From CAIKZJ01 sp041675325 (GTDB lineage: Bacteria > Bacteroidota > Ignavibacteria > Tepidaquicellales > Tepidaquicellaceae): 31,892 nt of DNA. The position numbers and the translations under genes were made by a program. The stretch covers positions 1 to 31,892 of the forward strand of contig JBAYUG010000037.1 of the NCBI GenBank assembly GCA_041675325.1, read 5' to 3'. The notes under the pieces are model-generated. The model made no database searches. It was not told the DNA's origin and saw nothing but the letters and a program-made list of their open reading frames with translations. Below are positions 22,996 to 31,892 of this stretch, in pieces. The number at the start of each line of letters is the position of its first letter. Position 1 is the first letter of the stretch.

Positions 22996-25446
22996 TCATT
23001 TGATAAGCACCATACGCTTAACGCTTACAAAATTACCGCTTTGGATTCTGTAGAAATAAACACCGCTGCTTAAATGCGAGCCGTTGAAATCCACAGTGTA
23101 ATAACCTTCCTGTTTTACTTCATTCACAAGTGTTTGAATTTCCCTGCCTGTGATGTCATAAATTTTCAGAGTTACAAATCCCTGTTTTGGTAATGCATAG
23201 TTTATCTTTGTAACAGGGTTAAACGGATTCGGATAGTTTTGAGACATTTCGTATTTTTTGACTGTGTTGTTATTAACAAGGCTTCCCATGTTATCTCTTC
23301 TTTCGAGGTCTTCTGAAGAGAATGAAACAAAATCAGAATAAACAGATGCCCAATTAGTGTTGTCAATCGCTACTATTTTATATCGGATACTGTTTTGCAA
23401 AACACCCATACCGCCGCAAGAATTCCATGCATCCAAGTCCATATAAACCGGCTGTTCCTCTTCATATATAAGTAAATCCGCAACTTCCCAGTAATCCTCC
23501 GGAACAGTTCCGTATTGATTATATCCTCTAAAGACTTTGTATCTCTTTTCAGGTTTTTCTCCCTGAATCATATCTGGCTCCATATTATGATTCCATGTAA
23601 GTACAGGATATAATTTATCATTATAGCAATCGGAAACAGAAACATTTAAACCCATTGGACGAGAAGGTGGTGTTGCTTCAAGAATTTCCGCAAGGTCGGT
23701 TTCTCCGCCGAATTCTGTTGCCCTGTAAATTTTGATATTTGCAGTATTACCACTTAAACTATCAAAGTAAATAAAAATCCCTGTTGTATCGTTACTCCAT
23801 GAAAACGTATTTGGACTCGAGTATGGAGAAAACACTTCGTTATAATCAACGTTCCAGGCATCATATCTGTCACCTGCTAAATTTGCATTATCAATTATAT
23901 CTTCATCTGTTGTAAATAATCTGTCAACATTTAATTCGCAGTTTTGATCTATAAATTTACCTGTAGTCCAGCGATTTGACCATGCACTATTATCATATCT
24001 ATAGAAGAAACTAATATCGTCACCCCAGGGATTTGGATTCCCATAGTTCTGATTGTTATATGGATACGGTTTGGGGTCACCTAAGGTTGAAGGGTCATTA
24101 GTATATAACACTGTTTTCTTCTGATATACTCTCCAAACCGGACCCGATTGAAAACATTCATAAGGTAATTTTGCTATTCCTCCTGTTGTCTTTAATTCCC
24201 ATTCCCAGTATCCATCCGCACATTCTAAGTCCTGAACAGTATCGTTGGTTACTTGTGGAAAATGGACATCGTTTTTTAAATGATAAATGTATAATCCTTT
24301 ACCAAGTTCTGAATTGTCTTTGTATGGTTCTATTTGAGCACTATCCCCCAACATAATTCTATCCCATTTAGAAACTTTTCTTCTGTTTGAAAGCAAAAAG
24401 CATTCACCGGTATAACTATCAATAGGAACCTTCAATATTTCACCTTCGAGATTATTATTCCTAGAAGAATAATCTCCGAGTGTATTATTTGCTCCAAAAG
24501 TAGCAATTCGTGGAGTCATATACGTGCTCAATATCATATCATAAGGGCTAAAGAAGAAATCAAGACCGATTCCATAGGCTATTCTGCTGTTTTGCAAATG
24601 ATTCCCCGTCAAAGTATGATGCCCGTGCTCGTGGCCGCATGTTGCAATATATTGCGACTTTAGCCCCCTGAAAGAGACCGTGAATCCAGAATTTGAATAA
24701 TGAACTTTAATTTTGTTTTCATTGTCTACCATCCACTCACCTCCAGCAGTGCATAATGTATTCCATCCGTCATAATCCGGCATAGGACCTCTATTGCGAG
24801 ACCTGTGTATTTTGTATATGCAATCGACTATACTATCTCCTCTATTATAAAATTGTCCGTTTTGAGCTAATGTCCATTGGTCATAAGGTCTCCAGTCTAT
24901 AAGTCCCTGAACAGTTATGCTGTCCCAGATTGCTTTATTCATACCCTGCTCATTTGAGTATGGAGGTAAATATTTATACGCGGAATCAAGTTTAACATAA
25001 AATGCACCAGAAGGGCTTATCACATGAAATTTTCCCCTGCTTATTTCCATCCACTGTGAACTTATCATTTCGGTGTTGGGATTGTACTTTTCCCACCAGG
25101 GGGTGTTGGTATTTGTATTCTTTTCAGTTGCAATCATTGAATCCAAATATATTGGTGCAGAGCCTATTGGCCAGCTCCCATGAGGTGATTCAGGAGGGTC
25201 ATCTTCAAACTGAACAAAAACAATCAGTACAGGGTAATATGCGTCATCGTTAGAAGGATTAGGTCCATCCCATTCTGTTGTATTAGGTTTTGATATACCC
25301 CTAAACGGTGTGGTTGAAGAACCAAACGGCATTTGAACCAGCATTGCTCCATTATAAAATCCGCTTAAAAACTGAGCATTTAGCCCTGATATAATTGAGA
25401 ACATTATAGTTAATGTTATCAATACTTTTATATATAACTTTTTCAT
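22996..25446 (-). CDS. Secreted M6-like zinc metallopeptidase with type IX sorting domain
   Basis: 816 residues from the ATG at 25446. An upstream in-frame ATG (25539) would add 31 residues and bury the signal peptide (MKKLYIKVLITLTIMFSIISG..NAQ), so I reject it. DDAYYPVLIVFVQFEDDP starts the catalytic domain as in immune-inhibitor-A-like peptidases. The zinc motif is HEHGH at 272-276 (HExxH), with a downstream H in TGNH. The C-terminal region after residue 600 is a fibronectin-like module, then a type A sorting domain (QNYPNPFNPVTKINYALP, YDITGREIQTLVNE, GVYFYRI, KRMVLIK). It probably acts outside the cell on proteins. It stands alone. Confidence 0.88.
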   Translation of the reverse strand: MKKLYIKVLITLTIMFSIISGLNAQFLSGFYNGAMLVQMPFGSSTTPFRGISKPNTTEWDGPNPSNDDAYYPVLIVFVQFEDDPPESPHGSWPIGSAPIYLDSMIATEKNTNTNTPWWEKYNPNTEMISSQWMEISRGKFHVISPSGAFYVKLDSAYKYLPPYSNEQGMNKAIWDSITVQGLIDWRPYDQWTLAQNGQFYNRGDSIVDCIYKIHRSRNRGPMPDYDGWNTLCTAGGEWMVDNENKIKVHYSNSGFTVSFRGLKSQYIATCGHEHGHHTLTGNHLQNSRIAYGIGLDFFFSPYDMILSTYMTPRIATFGANNTLGDYSSRNNNLEGEILKVPIDSYTGECFLLSNRRKVSKWDRIMLGDSAQIEPYKDNSELGKGLYIYHLKNDVHFPQVTNDTVQDLECADGYWEWELKTTGGIAKLPYECFQSGPVWRVYQKKTVLYTNDPSTLGDPKPYPYNNQNYGNPNPWGDDISFFYRYDNSAWSNRWTTGKFIDQNCELNVDRLFTTDEDIIDNANLAGDRYDAWNVDYNEVFSPYSSPNTFSWSNDTTGIFIYFDSLSGNTANIKIYRATEFGGETDLAEILEATPPSRPMGLNVSVSDCYNDKLYPVLTWNHNMEPDMIQGEKPEKRYKVFRGYNQYGTVPEDYWEVADLLIYEEEQPVYMDLDAWNSCGGMGVLQNSIRYKIVAIDNTNWASVYSDFVSFSSEDLERRDNMGSLVNNNTVKKYEMSQNYPNPFNPVTKINYALPKQGFVTLKIYDITGREIQTLVNEVKQEGYYTVDFNGSHLSSGVYFYRIQSGNFVSVKRMVLIK

Positions 25447-25476
25447 AAGTTTATATGTTTTATATTTTATAAAAAT

Positions 25477-25550
25477 GGGCGGATATATCCATTTATGGAT
25501 ATAACTTTGGCTGTCGTTGGACGCGACTGTATTTGTCAAAGGCTCCGCCC
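25477..25550 (-). promoter_or_regulatory. Structured leader of the M6-like peptidase gene
   Basis: GGGCGGA (25477-25483) pairs with TCCGCCC (25544-25550), enclosing an inner hairpin with an 8-bp stem (25484-25491 with 25496-25503, loop TTTA). It is about 31 bp upstream of the start codon on the minus strand, so the fold would lie in the 5' leader of the mRNA. There is no T-run. I do not recognise a riboswitch or thermometer class in it. Confidence 0.35.
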
Positions 25551-25606
25551 TTTAATTCAAAGTATAAAATTTATTTTGGTGGTGTATCCATAAGGACTTA
25601 AAATTT

Positions 25607-26851
25607 TTATTTTTTCAGTATCAGTTTTCTTGATTTGGTAATTTCTCCGTTTATTTTCATTCTGTAAAAATATATCCCTGAACTTAAATCTTTCGGTGAA
25701 TAATTGATTTCATACTTTCCCGCTTGATATATTCCATCTAATATTATGTCTTTTTGCTTACCAAGTATATCAAACACAACTATCCTAACTTCGCTGTATT
25801 TCGGTATCTCAAATCTGATTTTGGTTTGATTGTTAAACGGGTTCGGATAGTTCTGACGTAGTTCATACTTGTCGGCAATATTCTCTGTTTGATTTGCTAT
25901 TCCCGTTAGCGTCTGCCCGCCAGTTGTTGTATGAAGTATAATCCCTGTTGTACTGCATATCCAACCTACGGTATCATTCACAAATCTAAGAGATAAAAAT
26001 GTTTGGTTATTTGTCGTAGTATTTTCTCTTGCCCAGTGAAATCCACCATCTGTGGTTTTGAAAAGTTTATTATACATACCACAAATAAATCCAGTATCCT
26101 TATTCACAAATTCAACACCATACATGTTATCTATTGCAGACGAATCACAAATCAAAGTCCAATTTACACCTATATTCGTTGTTTTATAAACGCTTTGTGC
26201 TGCTTCATTATATGATGCAACCCATCCGTGTGTACCCTCTACAAAAGATAACTTCCAGAAGATTCTAGTTGTCGTTAGCAGTAGCGAATAGAACCAGGTA
26301 TTTCCTCCGTCTGTTGTCTTATAAACCTTTCCTTGAGATGTAACAAAACCTGTACTCGCACCCTTAAAATACATATCATAAAGCCAATTTGAATTTACAT
26401 AACCCGAATCAAATGTATTACCTCCATCTCTTGTTCGTAATACCTTGTTTCCGTTTCCGCAAACCCATCCCGAGTCTTTGTTGATAAAATACAACCCGAA
26501 ATAACTATCACTGTTACCACTCGGTCCATTTTTAATTACAATCCAACTTGTTCCACCATTAGTTGTTTTGAATATAGTTTCAAAATCACCAACGAAATAT
26601 ACTACATTCGAATCTACTATGTGAACAGATTCTATTGGCTTTGTCCCCACAGGATGATTCATCTGAATCCAGTTTACACCGCCATTAGTAGTTTTCAAGC
26701 AGGTTCCTCCACTACCAACACACCAGCCCGTGTAGCGATTCAGAAACTCAATGTCATACAAATTCGCTGTAACTCCTGTATATTGCTGTATCCACTGAGC
26801 ATTAACGCTGAATGCCGTGAGTACTAATAGTATTATGAATAGATTTTTCAT
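25607..26851 (-). CDS. Secreted YCF48-like protein with type IX sorting domain
   Basis: 414 residues with a signal peptide (MKNLFIILLVLTAFSVNA) and at least six YCF48-type blades: repeats of x-x-G-W-C-V-G/G-F-I-C-G followed by T-T-N-G-G-V-N-W (TTNGGVNW, TTNGGTSW, TRDGGNTF, TTDGGNTW, TTNIGVNW, TTDGGFHW). The last 95 residues are a sorting domain (NYPNPFNNQTKIRFEIP, FDILGKQKDI, SSGIYFYRM, SRKLILKK). It is related to the first gene of the window in domain plan but not adjacent to it. No reaction is known for such proteins; photosystem factor Ycf48 shows only that the fold can bind proteins. It precedes the metallopeptidase gene by 160 bp. Confidence 0.9.
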   Translation of the reverse strand: MKNLFIILLVLTAFSVNAQWIQQYTGVTANLYDIEFLNRYTGWCVGSGGTCLKTTNGGVNWIQMNHPVGTKPIESVHIVDSNVVYFVGDFETIFKTTNGGTSWIVIKNGPSGNSDSYFGLYFINKDSGWVCGNGNKVLRTRDGGNTFDSGYVNSNWLYDMYFKGASTGFVTSQGKVYKTTDGGNTWFYSLLLTTTRIFWKLSFVEGTHGWVASYNEAAQSVYKTTNIGVNWTLICDSSAIDNMYGVEFVNKDTGFICGMYNKLFKTTDGGFHWARENTTTNNQTFLSLRFVNDTVGWICSTTGIILHTTTGGQTLTGIANQTENIADKYELRQNYPNPFNNQTKIRFEIPKYSEVRIVVFDILGKQKDIILDGIYQAGKYEINYSPKDLSSGIYFYRMKINGEITKSRKLILKK

Positions 26852-27331
26852 GATTATAAATTAAAAGTTTTAGATTTCAATACAATTAGGTTCGAATAAA
26901 AAAGAGAATGAAGAAAAATAATAGAATATATAAAGATGAAGTAAAATTCCCCAAGGTTTTGAAAACAAATTTGAAAACATGAATTTTTCATGGTAAACTT
27001 TGTTTATCCCCTCCTCTTATTTTTTTATTCGGGGGGGGGGTATTTTATTATAATTTCAAAATACTTATTCTTGCTTTATTTGTCAATGTATCATTCACTT
27101 TAATTATCTTAAATGCAATGCGACATTGACTAAAGCTATTAAATGATGAATGAAAATGAATAATAAAAGTAGAGAAAATGGTCCTGCCCAATATTGTTTG
27201 TTTCAAATTAGATAAGAAAGAGGCGTATATAAATAAAGAGCACCAAAAGAATGTGGATTCAAACATATGAGGGAATGACAGAAATATGAAGCTTTATTTT
27301 TTAAGAGGCAATAATCAGTTATTTATTTAAG
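26852..27331. other. AT-rich intergenic stretch with a run of ten G
   Basis: 480 bp with no gene I can support. A 72-residue frame on the minus strand (27048-27266) has no start context or protein-like composition. A homopolymer of ten G lies at 27031-27040, 180 bp upstream of the YCF48-like gene's start. Confidence 0.6.
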
Positions 27332-29005
27332 TTAATATTCTACGTTCATACGGATGTAGCCGAAACTGAAGTCCTTTTTGAAACCGTCGGTTATGTGATT
27401 TTCTATGGTGTAGCCGTAATAAAAATCGAAGATATAATTGCGGATTGGAATCCACCTGAAGTTTAAACCGAAGGCATCTGTGTTAACACGGTTGCCGGCG
27501 AGGAAAGGTGCTTCTTCGGGGTCAATGCCTGTTCTATGTCCCTGAGCGATATCTCCGCCGACGTTAGTTACGAGAATACCATTTGCATCGTAGATATTAT
27601 TTCCTTTTCTGACATGACTGTATTCGAGATTTATTCTACCCCAGCTGGAGATGTTGTAAGTGATACGAGAGAAAAGTTCGTCAGCGTTTGGACCTATGCG
27701 ATGGCCAAGGTTTACGCCGTAGGCAGTATAGTTATCGCGGATATCGTAGTGAGTATAAGTGAAAGGTCTTATTTTTGTGTATTCGACAGTAAGCGAAAGA
27801 TTTTTAATTATAGGTTCATAAATCATAGCGCCGAATTGATAGACATATTTCTGAGAGCGAGTTGAGCCGCCGGAAAGAATAGCAAACTGTTCATCATCAT
27901 CAACGAAGAATGTTCCCTGAAACTCTGCATTTTTGAGAAATTTTGTTTTAAAGTCAAAAATAAAGTTCTTGTTATCTCTATCCTGAAGGGATTTTTCAGC
28001 AAAGTGCCAGAGGATGATTGGGTTTAAATATGCAAATTCGATTCTGCCGTTATAAACGACCACATCCGAAATTGCGAGGTCAACTATATCAGGAATTGCA
28101 ACTTTAAGTCTATGAGCTGAGAAATACTTTGTGTATCTATCGTCTCTGTTTTCCTGCATGTATCCTACAGTTGAGGCAAAGATAGAAGAGAATCTGACTA
28201 TGCCATAATTAAAATTTAGTTTAAGAAAGTCCATGTTGGGATTATCACCAGAGAGAATCGGTTTGCTTCCATAGCCGTAGCCGTAAGTAAGTTTTTCACG
28301 ACCGAACTGTGCTGAAAGTCCCATACCTTCATCCGGCTCAATGTAGAATTTAAGGTACGCGTTAGTGAAATCGTAGTTTTTTAGAGATTCGGAATCTTCA
28401 TTATATTTAAAATCGGTTCTTAATTTAGGTTCGATAAAGGGTGCTAATTCTTTATTACCAAAGATAGCTCCTTTTGAGAAATCGAAAGAGTAACCGAGGT
28501 GATTGAAAATTGTACCGCGAGCTCTGAACCCGCCATCCATCATAAGTGTATTGTGTGAGTTGTCAGGTTTGAACTCAGTACCTGCATACACATTACCGAT
28601 ACCTTCAACAAATGCATTACTGCCCGGTTTTCCAGCAGTGAAAATATATTTCTGTTTGTTTGAAAAGAAGTCTTCGAGATTCTTTAAGAATTTTTTCCCG
28701 CTGCCGAACATCTGCCAAGTATTATCTTTGTTGGCTTCTTCGGGTATAAATTCAACTTTATACTTATTGAGAATCTTTATTTCGGTGCTGCTCAGTTCAA
28801 TTTTTTTAGAGTCGATAGTTTTCAGGAAGTTTGCAATTTCAAATCTTGAGAGGTTGGGGTTATCTTCATCAAAATTAATAATTTTTTTAACGGTCATTTC
28901 GCGAAGAAAATCGTACACGGGGTATTCAATTGAGACGTTTTCTATTTGCGGGTAGCAAATTGAAGTAAGTAAAAATAGAAATATAAAAACATGAAATAGT
29001 TTCAT
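27332..29005 (-). CDS. Wzi-like capsule assembly outer-membrane protein
   Basis: 557 residues with a signal peptide (MKLFHVFIFLFLLTSICYPQ). Residues 20-110 form a small helical domain, then a long beta-rich part with alternating aromatic and polar residues, AQFGREKLTYGYGYG, NPIILWHFAEKS and a terminal strand ending in a tyrosine (RMNVEY), as expected of an outer-membrane barrel. The repeating F/Y/G pattern and the GREKLTYGYG motif match the Wzi-type capsule assembly family (PF14052) as found in Bacteroidota. Other members help to anchor capsular polysaccharide; no polysaccharide genes lie in this window, so the partner is unknown. Confidence 0.8.
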   Translation of the reverse strand: MKLFHVFIFLFLLTSICYPQIENVSIEYPVYDFLREMTVKKIINFDEDNPNLSRFEIANFLKTIDSKKIELSSTEIKILNKYKVEFIPEEANKDNTWQMFGSGKKFLKNLEDFFSNKQKYIFTAGKPGSNAFVEGIGNVYAGTEFKPDNSHNTLMMDGGFRARGTIFNHLGYSFDFSKGAIFGNKELAPFIEPKLRTDFKYNEDSESLKNYDFTNAYLKFYIEPDEGMGLSAQFGREKLTYGYGYGSKPILSGDNPNMDFLKLNFNYGIVRFSSIFASTVGYMQENRDDRYTKYFSAHRLKVAIPDIVDLAISDVVVYNGRIEFAYLNPIILWHFAEKSLQDRDNKNFIFDFKTKFLKNAEFQGTFFVDDDEQFAILSGGSTRSQKYVYQFGAMIYEPIIKNLSLTVEYTKIRPFTYTHYDIRDNYTAYGVNLGHRIGPNADELFSRITYNISSWGRINLEYSHVRKGNNIYDANGILVTNVGGDIAQGHRTGIDPEEAPFLAGNRVNTDAFGLNFRWIPIRNYIFDFYYGYTIENHITDGFKKDFSFGYIRMNVEY

Positions 29006-29087
29006 AAAGAGATTTTAATAATAGATAAATTAATTAAAAATAGGTAATTATGAAAGTTAAATGGGGGAAAGCAGGAATATTGAGATA

Positions 29088-29144
29088 ATAATAGAACGCA
29101 GATTTTCGCGGATTAGACGGACTAACACAGATAGAGATTTTTTA
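29088..29144 (+). repeat. CGCGGAT-type dispersed repeat, copy R1
   Basis: Starts ATAATAGAAC and ends GATAGAGATTTTTTA; inside are CGCAGATTTTCGCGGATTA and GACGGACTAACACA. R2 starts and ends with nearly the same two phrases in the same orientation. Confidence 0.7.
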
Positions 29145-29210
29145 GAATAAGAGCAAGAGCGCACAACAAAGAGAGGAAAGATATTAAAAGCTGATTTAAA
29201 GTCGAGAAAT

Positions 29211-29285
29211 ATAATAGAACACTGATCTGCCAAGTCAGACAGGTTTACGCGGATAAAGCTGATTATCGCGGATAGAGATTTGTTA
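29211..29285 (+). repeat. CGCGGAT-type dispersed repeat, copy R2 with a nested palindrome
   Basis: Starts ATAATAGAAC and ends GATAGAGATTTGTTA like R1, with TTTACGCGGATAAAGC and GATTATCGCGG inside. Between the start and the core is an extra palindromic piece, CTGATCTGCCAAGTCAGACAG, absent from R1. It looks like one repeat inserted into another. Confidence 0.7.
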
Positions 29286-29363
29286 AATTAAGATTAAACT
29301 GAATCTAACTATTCACAAATAAATTTATTATCTTTACATAAATATATACCTTATTCTCGGATT

Positions 29364-31445
29364 ATGATACTAATTGAATTAATCTATAATTTATCAATAT
29401 TAGTTGCACTAAGTGTCCTTTCGGGTTTTATAGATACAAGATATAACAGAAAGAAAATAACCGGAAAAGTACTTCAGGGTTTGCTATTCGGAGCTGTTGT
29501 GATAATCGGAATGATAAATCCATTTGTGCTTACCGAAGGTATAATTTTTGACGGCAGGACAATCGTAATAAGTTTATGTACTTTTTTCTTTGGACCGATT
29601 TCAGGAATAGTATCATCATTAATAGGAATAATGTACAGAATATACATTGGCGGCGGCGGATTGCTGATGGGTGTGCTCACTATCGCGGAGGCTTTTATAT
29701 TCGGTTACCTTTTTTATTACCTAAGGAATAAAGGAAAAATAAGACTTAAAAAACGAAACTTATATTTACTGGGTTTTACAGTTCATCTTATGATGCTCAT
29801 CCTGATGTTTACTTTACCAAGCAAGCATATTTTCGAAAGTTTTAGTGTTCTTACTTTGACCGTCATCGGGATTTATCCAATAATAACTATTATTATCGGA
29901 AAGGTTTTGTCTGATCAGGAAGAAAATATAATGTTTGTTGAGACTATAAAGGAAAGTGAAGAAAAATACAGAAGCATAACTGAAAATTCATACAATTTAA
30001 TTGCATTGCTCGACTTAAACTGGAAATATATATACTGCAACAATACACATAAAGATTTACTTGGCTATGATACAGAAGAGTTTTACGGAAAGAAAATTTC
30101 GGATTTCTTTCATCCCGATGAATCCATAGACGGAATGAGATTTCTTGACAAATGTAAAAATAATGAAAACCAAACAGATTCTATACCGATAAAGATTCTC
30201 TGCAAAGACGGCGGGTATAAGCTTCTTAATTACAGGATTAAAGCGCTTGAGAATGAATACAACGAAACTGATAAAATATTATTAATAGCGCAAGATATAA
30301 CACAGCAGAAAAAAGCAGAAGAAGATCTTGTGATTGCAAAAGAAAAGGCGGAAAGCAGCGATAGGCTAAAGACAGCATTTCTTCAGAACATGTCTCATGA
30401 AATAAGGACTCCACTAAACGGAATATTAGGATTTGCAGGACTTTTGCACACAGAAGAAACGAGTAAGGAAGAAATAGTAAAATATTCGGGTATTATTCAG
30501 AACAGCGGGAATCGTTTACTGGAGCTGATTAACGATATAATCGAAATTTCAAGAATTGAAACGGGTAACGTGAATGTATATTTAAAAAGTATATCAATGC
30601 ATTCGATACTTCAGAACGTAATAAATCAGTTTATTCTGAAGTCGGAGGAAAGAGGGATTGAGTTAAGGCTTTTGAAATGTGAGAATATTTTATTCGTGAC
30701 TGATGAAAAAATGCTCAGCCAGATACTTACAAACTTAATTAATAATGCTTTTAAGTTTACAAATCAGGGCAACATTGAAATAAACTATACTTTACAGAAT
30801 GACGAAATATTATTTTCAGTAAAAGACACCGGAGTAGGGATTCCTGAAGAGCATCAGGATAAAGTATTCAGCAGGTTTTATCAGGTGGATATGTCGATGT
30901 CGAGAGGATTTGAAGGAACAGGTTTAGGACTTTCAATATGCAAGGGACTGGTGGAAACGTTAAAAGGGAGGATATGGTTAAAGTCGGAACCGGGAACGGG
31001 AACAACTTTTTATTTTACAATTCCAATAATTAAAGCGGAGGACATAATGCCAGAGGGTAATCAAACTGAAGAGACAACAATAAAGGGGAACCGAGTCATA
31101 CTTATAGCAGAGGATGATGAAATGAGTTACGAATATTTGAGCATAATTCTAAATAGTCAGAATTTTGAAATATTAAGAGCATCGGACGGAAAATCAGCGG
31201 TTGATATATGTATGGAGAGGAATGACATTGACGTTGTTTTAATGGACATAAAGCTGCCCATTATGAACGGACTTCAAGCAACGAAGCTGATAAAAGAAAT
31301 AAATCCCAAATTACCAATAATTGCACAAACTGCATATGCATTCAGTACTGAAAAGGAAGTGGCATTGAATGCCGGGTGTGATGATTATCTCACCAAGCCT
31401 GTGGAAAAGGATGACCTGCTGAAAGTGTTATCAAAATACATTTAA
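29364..31445 (+). CDS. Membrane hybrid histidine kinase (5TM-LYT, PAS, kinase, receiver)
   Basis: 693 residues. Residues 1-180 form a membrane sensor of the 5TMR-LYT type (FGAVVIIGM, FFFGPISGIVSSLIGIMYRIYIGGGG), then a PAS domain with PAC (about 200-318). The HisKA domain has H345 in QNMSHEIRTP. The ATPase domain has N-box N457/N461, G1 D488 in KDTGVGIP, and G2 GTGLGL (519-524). The C-terminal receiver has acidic D584-D585, phospho-acceptor D628 in LMDIKLP, T656 and K678. All key residues are present, so phosphotransfer from H345 to D628 or on to an outside protein is expected. No output regulator is adjacent, and LytS-type sensors often detect cell-envelope change; the signal here is unknown. 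Confidence 0.93.
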   Translation: MILIELIYNLSILVALSVLSGFIDTRYNRKKITGKVLQGLLFGAVVIIGMINPFVLTEGIIFDGRTIVISLCTFFFGPISGIVSSLIGIMYRIYIGGGGLLMGVLTIAEAFIFGYLFYYLRNKGKIRLKKRNLYLLGFTVHLMMLILMFTLPSKHIFESFSVLTLTVIGIYPIITIIIGKVLSDQEENIMFVETIKESEEKYRSITENSYNLIALLDLNWKYIYCNNTHKDLLGYDTEEFYGKKISDFFHPDESIDGMRFLDKCKNNENQTDSIPIKILCKDGGYKLLNYRIKALENEYNETDKILLIAQDITQQKKAEEDLVIAKEKAESSDRLKTAFLQNMSHEIRTPLNGILGFAGLLHTEETSKEEIVKYSGIIQNSGNRLLELINDIIEISRIETGNVNVYLKSISMHSILQNVINQFILKSEERGIELRLLKCENILFVTDEKMLSQILTNLINNAFKFTNQGNIEINYTLQNDEILFSVKDTGVGIPEEHQDKVFSRFYQVDMSMSRGFEGTGLGLSICKGLVETLKGRIWLKSEPGTGTTFYFTIPIIKAEDIMPEGNQTEETTIKGNRVILIAEDDEMSYEYLSIILNSQNFEILRASDGKSAVDICMERNDIDVVLMDIKLPIMNGLQATKLIKEINPKLPIIAQTAYAFSTEKEVALNAGCDDYLTKPVEKDDLLKVLSKYI

Positions 31446-31463
31446 TAATTAATAACGATAAAA

Positions 31464-31892
31464 ATGAGAACAGAACTCAAGAAGGATGAGAAAGTAATTC
31501 TTATCACAAGACCGCATTGGTTTACGATGGTTATCAAGTTTATGATTGGAGTGATTGGAATTGCGGTGGGAATTATACTTTTATTTTTTGCTCTTGTGAT
31601 AGCGGGTATTCCTATTATTGTCGTATCCGCAGTTTATCTTTTATACAAGATATTAGAAAGGAACAGAAATATCTGGGCAGTTACTAATATGAGAGTCATC
31701 GATGAAGAGGGAGTCTTTTCAAGTGACACAAAAGAAAGTCCGCTTGATAAAATTAATAACGTATCTTACTCACAGTCATTCTGGGGAAAGATATTCGGTT
31801 ATGGGAATGTAGATATTCAGACTGCAGCGGAGATCGGTGAAACAACATACGTCGATGTCGAGAAACCCGGTAAGCTGAAAGATGCTATAACA
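31464..31892 (+). CDS. PH-domain membrane protein (partial, runs off the window)
   Basis: 143 residues are visible from the ATG at 31464 to the end; no stop is reached. After a short cytoplasmic start (MRTELKKDEKVILITRPHW) come two close hydrophobic segments (about 22-48 and 48-60), then a bacterial PH domain (WAVTNMRVIDEEGVFS, ESPLDKINNVSYSQSFWGKIFGYGNVDIQTAA). This is the YdbS/bPH2 architecture; function is not established. It follows the kinase by 18 bp and may be cotranscribed with it. Confidence 0.85.
   Translation, partial: MRTELKKDEKVILITRPHWFTMVIKFMIGVIGIAVGIILLFFALVIAGIPIIVVSAVYLLYKILERNRNIWAVTNMRVIDEEGVFSSDTKESPLDKINNVSYSQSFWGKIFGYGNVDIQTAAEIGETTYVDVEKPGKLKDAIT

Larger units (their letters stand above)
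29006..29363. other. Intergenic stretch with two CGCGGAT-type repeats
   Basis: The 358-bp divergent gap holds the promoters of the Wzi-like gene and of the hybrid kinase, with two repeats (29088-29144, 29211-29285) between. No gene is seen. The last 75 bp before the kinase start are AT-rich. Confidence 0.75.

Noticed and set aside
25447..25539. Upstream ATG for the M6-like peptidase gene
   Set aside because: It would place 31 residues before a clear signal peptide and would run through the leader hairpins.
27048..27266. 72-residue frame on the minus strand in the gap before the Wzi-like gene
   Set aside because: Composition is that of random AT-rich DNA (many F, I, S) and no family features are visible.

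Overview
The window is AT-rich chromosomal DNA from a member of the Bacteroidota/Ignavibacteria side of the FCB group. Four large secreted proteins end in the C-terminal type IX secretion sorting domain (PNPFNP ... GVYFYR/K ... K-M/L-L-K). The Mrp, NadA, MetF, RsmA and Mfd proteins, the capsule-type outer-membrane protein and the lack of clear Shine-Dalgarno sites fit the same group. The style of the sorting domains points to an Ignavibacteria-like organism; this is inference, not a phylogeny.

Layout. 1-2.7 kb: a secreted YCF48/BNR-type protein and a hypothetical protein, separated by repeat debris. 2.88-5.34 kb: a tight minus-strand operon of four overlapping or abutting genes (membrane protein, small unknown, PhnP-like metallo-beta-lactamase fold hydrolase, inositol-monophosphatase family protein). 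5.47-8.34 kb: mrp and a NifU-like scaffold gene on the plus strand, split by about 1.5 kb of palindromic repeats centred on a Y1 (IS200/RAYT-like) transposase. 8.3-10.5 kb: a sugar-phosphate nucleotidyltransferase, nadA, and the RNase P RNA gene. 10.5-14.0 kb: minus-strand genes for a C4 zinc-ribbon coiled-coil protein, a much reduced Nif3-like protein, MetF and a TolB-like propeller. 14.2-20.9 kb: plus-strand penicillin acylase family protein, rsmA and mfd. 21.0-29.0 kb: envelope and secretome genes (BNR protein, M6-like metallopeptidase, YCF48-like protein, Wzi-like barrel). 29.4 kb to the end: a membrane hybrid histidine kinase and the start of a PH-domain membrane protein.

The strongest unusual signal is the repeat island at 6581-8076. 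One hairpin family (AATCCC-N4-GGGATT, variable loop) and a second hairpin (CCTTCCCAAGC-TCC-GCTTGGGAAGG) are arranged around the transposase. The left side carries local expansions with 49-bp and 52-bp periods, and the right side a composite unit with a 182-bp period. The transposase gene lies between inverted copies of a two-hairpin module containing CGGTAGG. The layout resembles a REP/RAYT system, but the repeat sequences are ones I do not recognise.

Other points of note are a cysteine-free Mrp, a Nif3 locus reduced to its PII-like inserted domain, two separate five-unit 11-bp tandem arrays, a mobile palindrome inserted in frame in a sorting domain, and an RNase P RNA gene packed with almost no flanking space. 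Most of the remaining sequence is ordinary housekeeping and envelope gene content.
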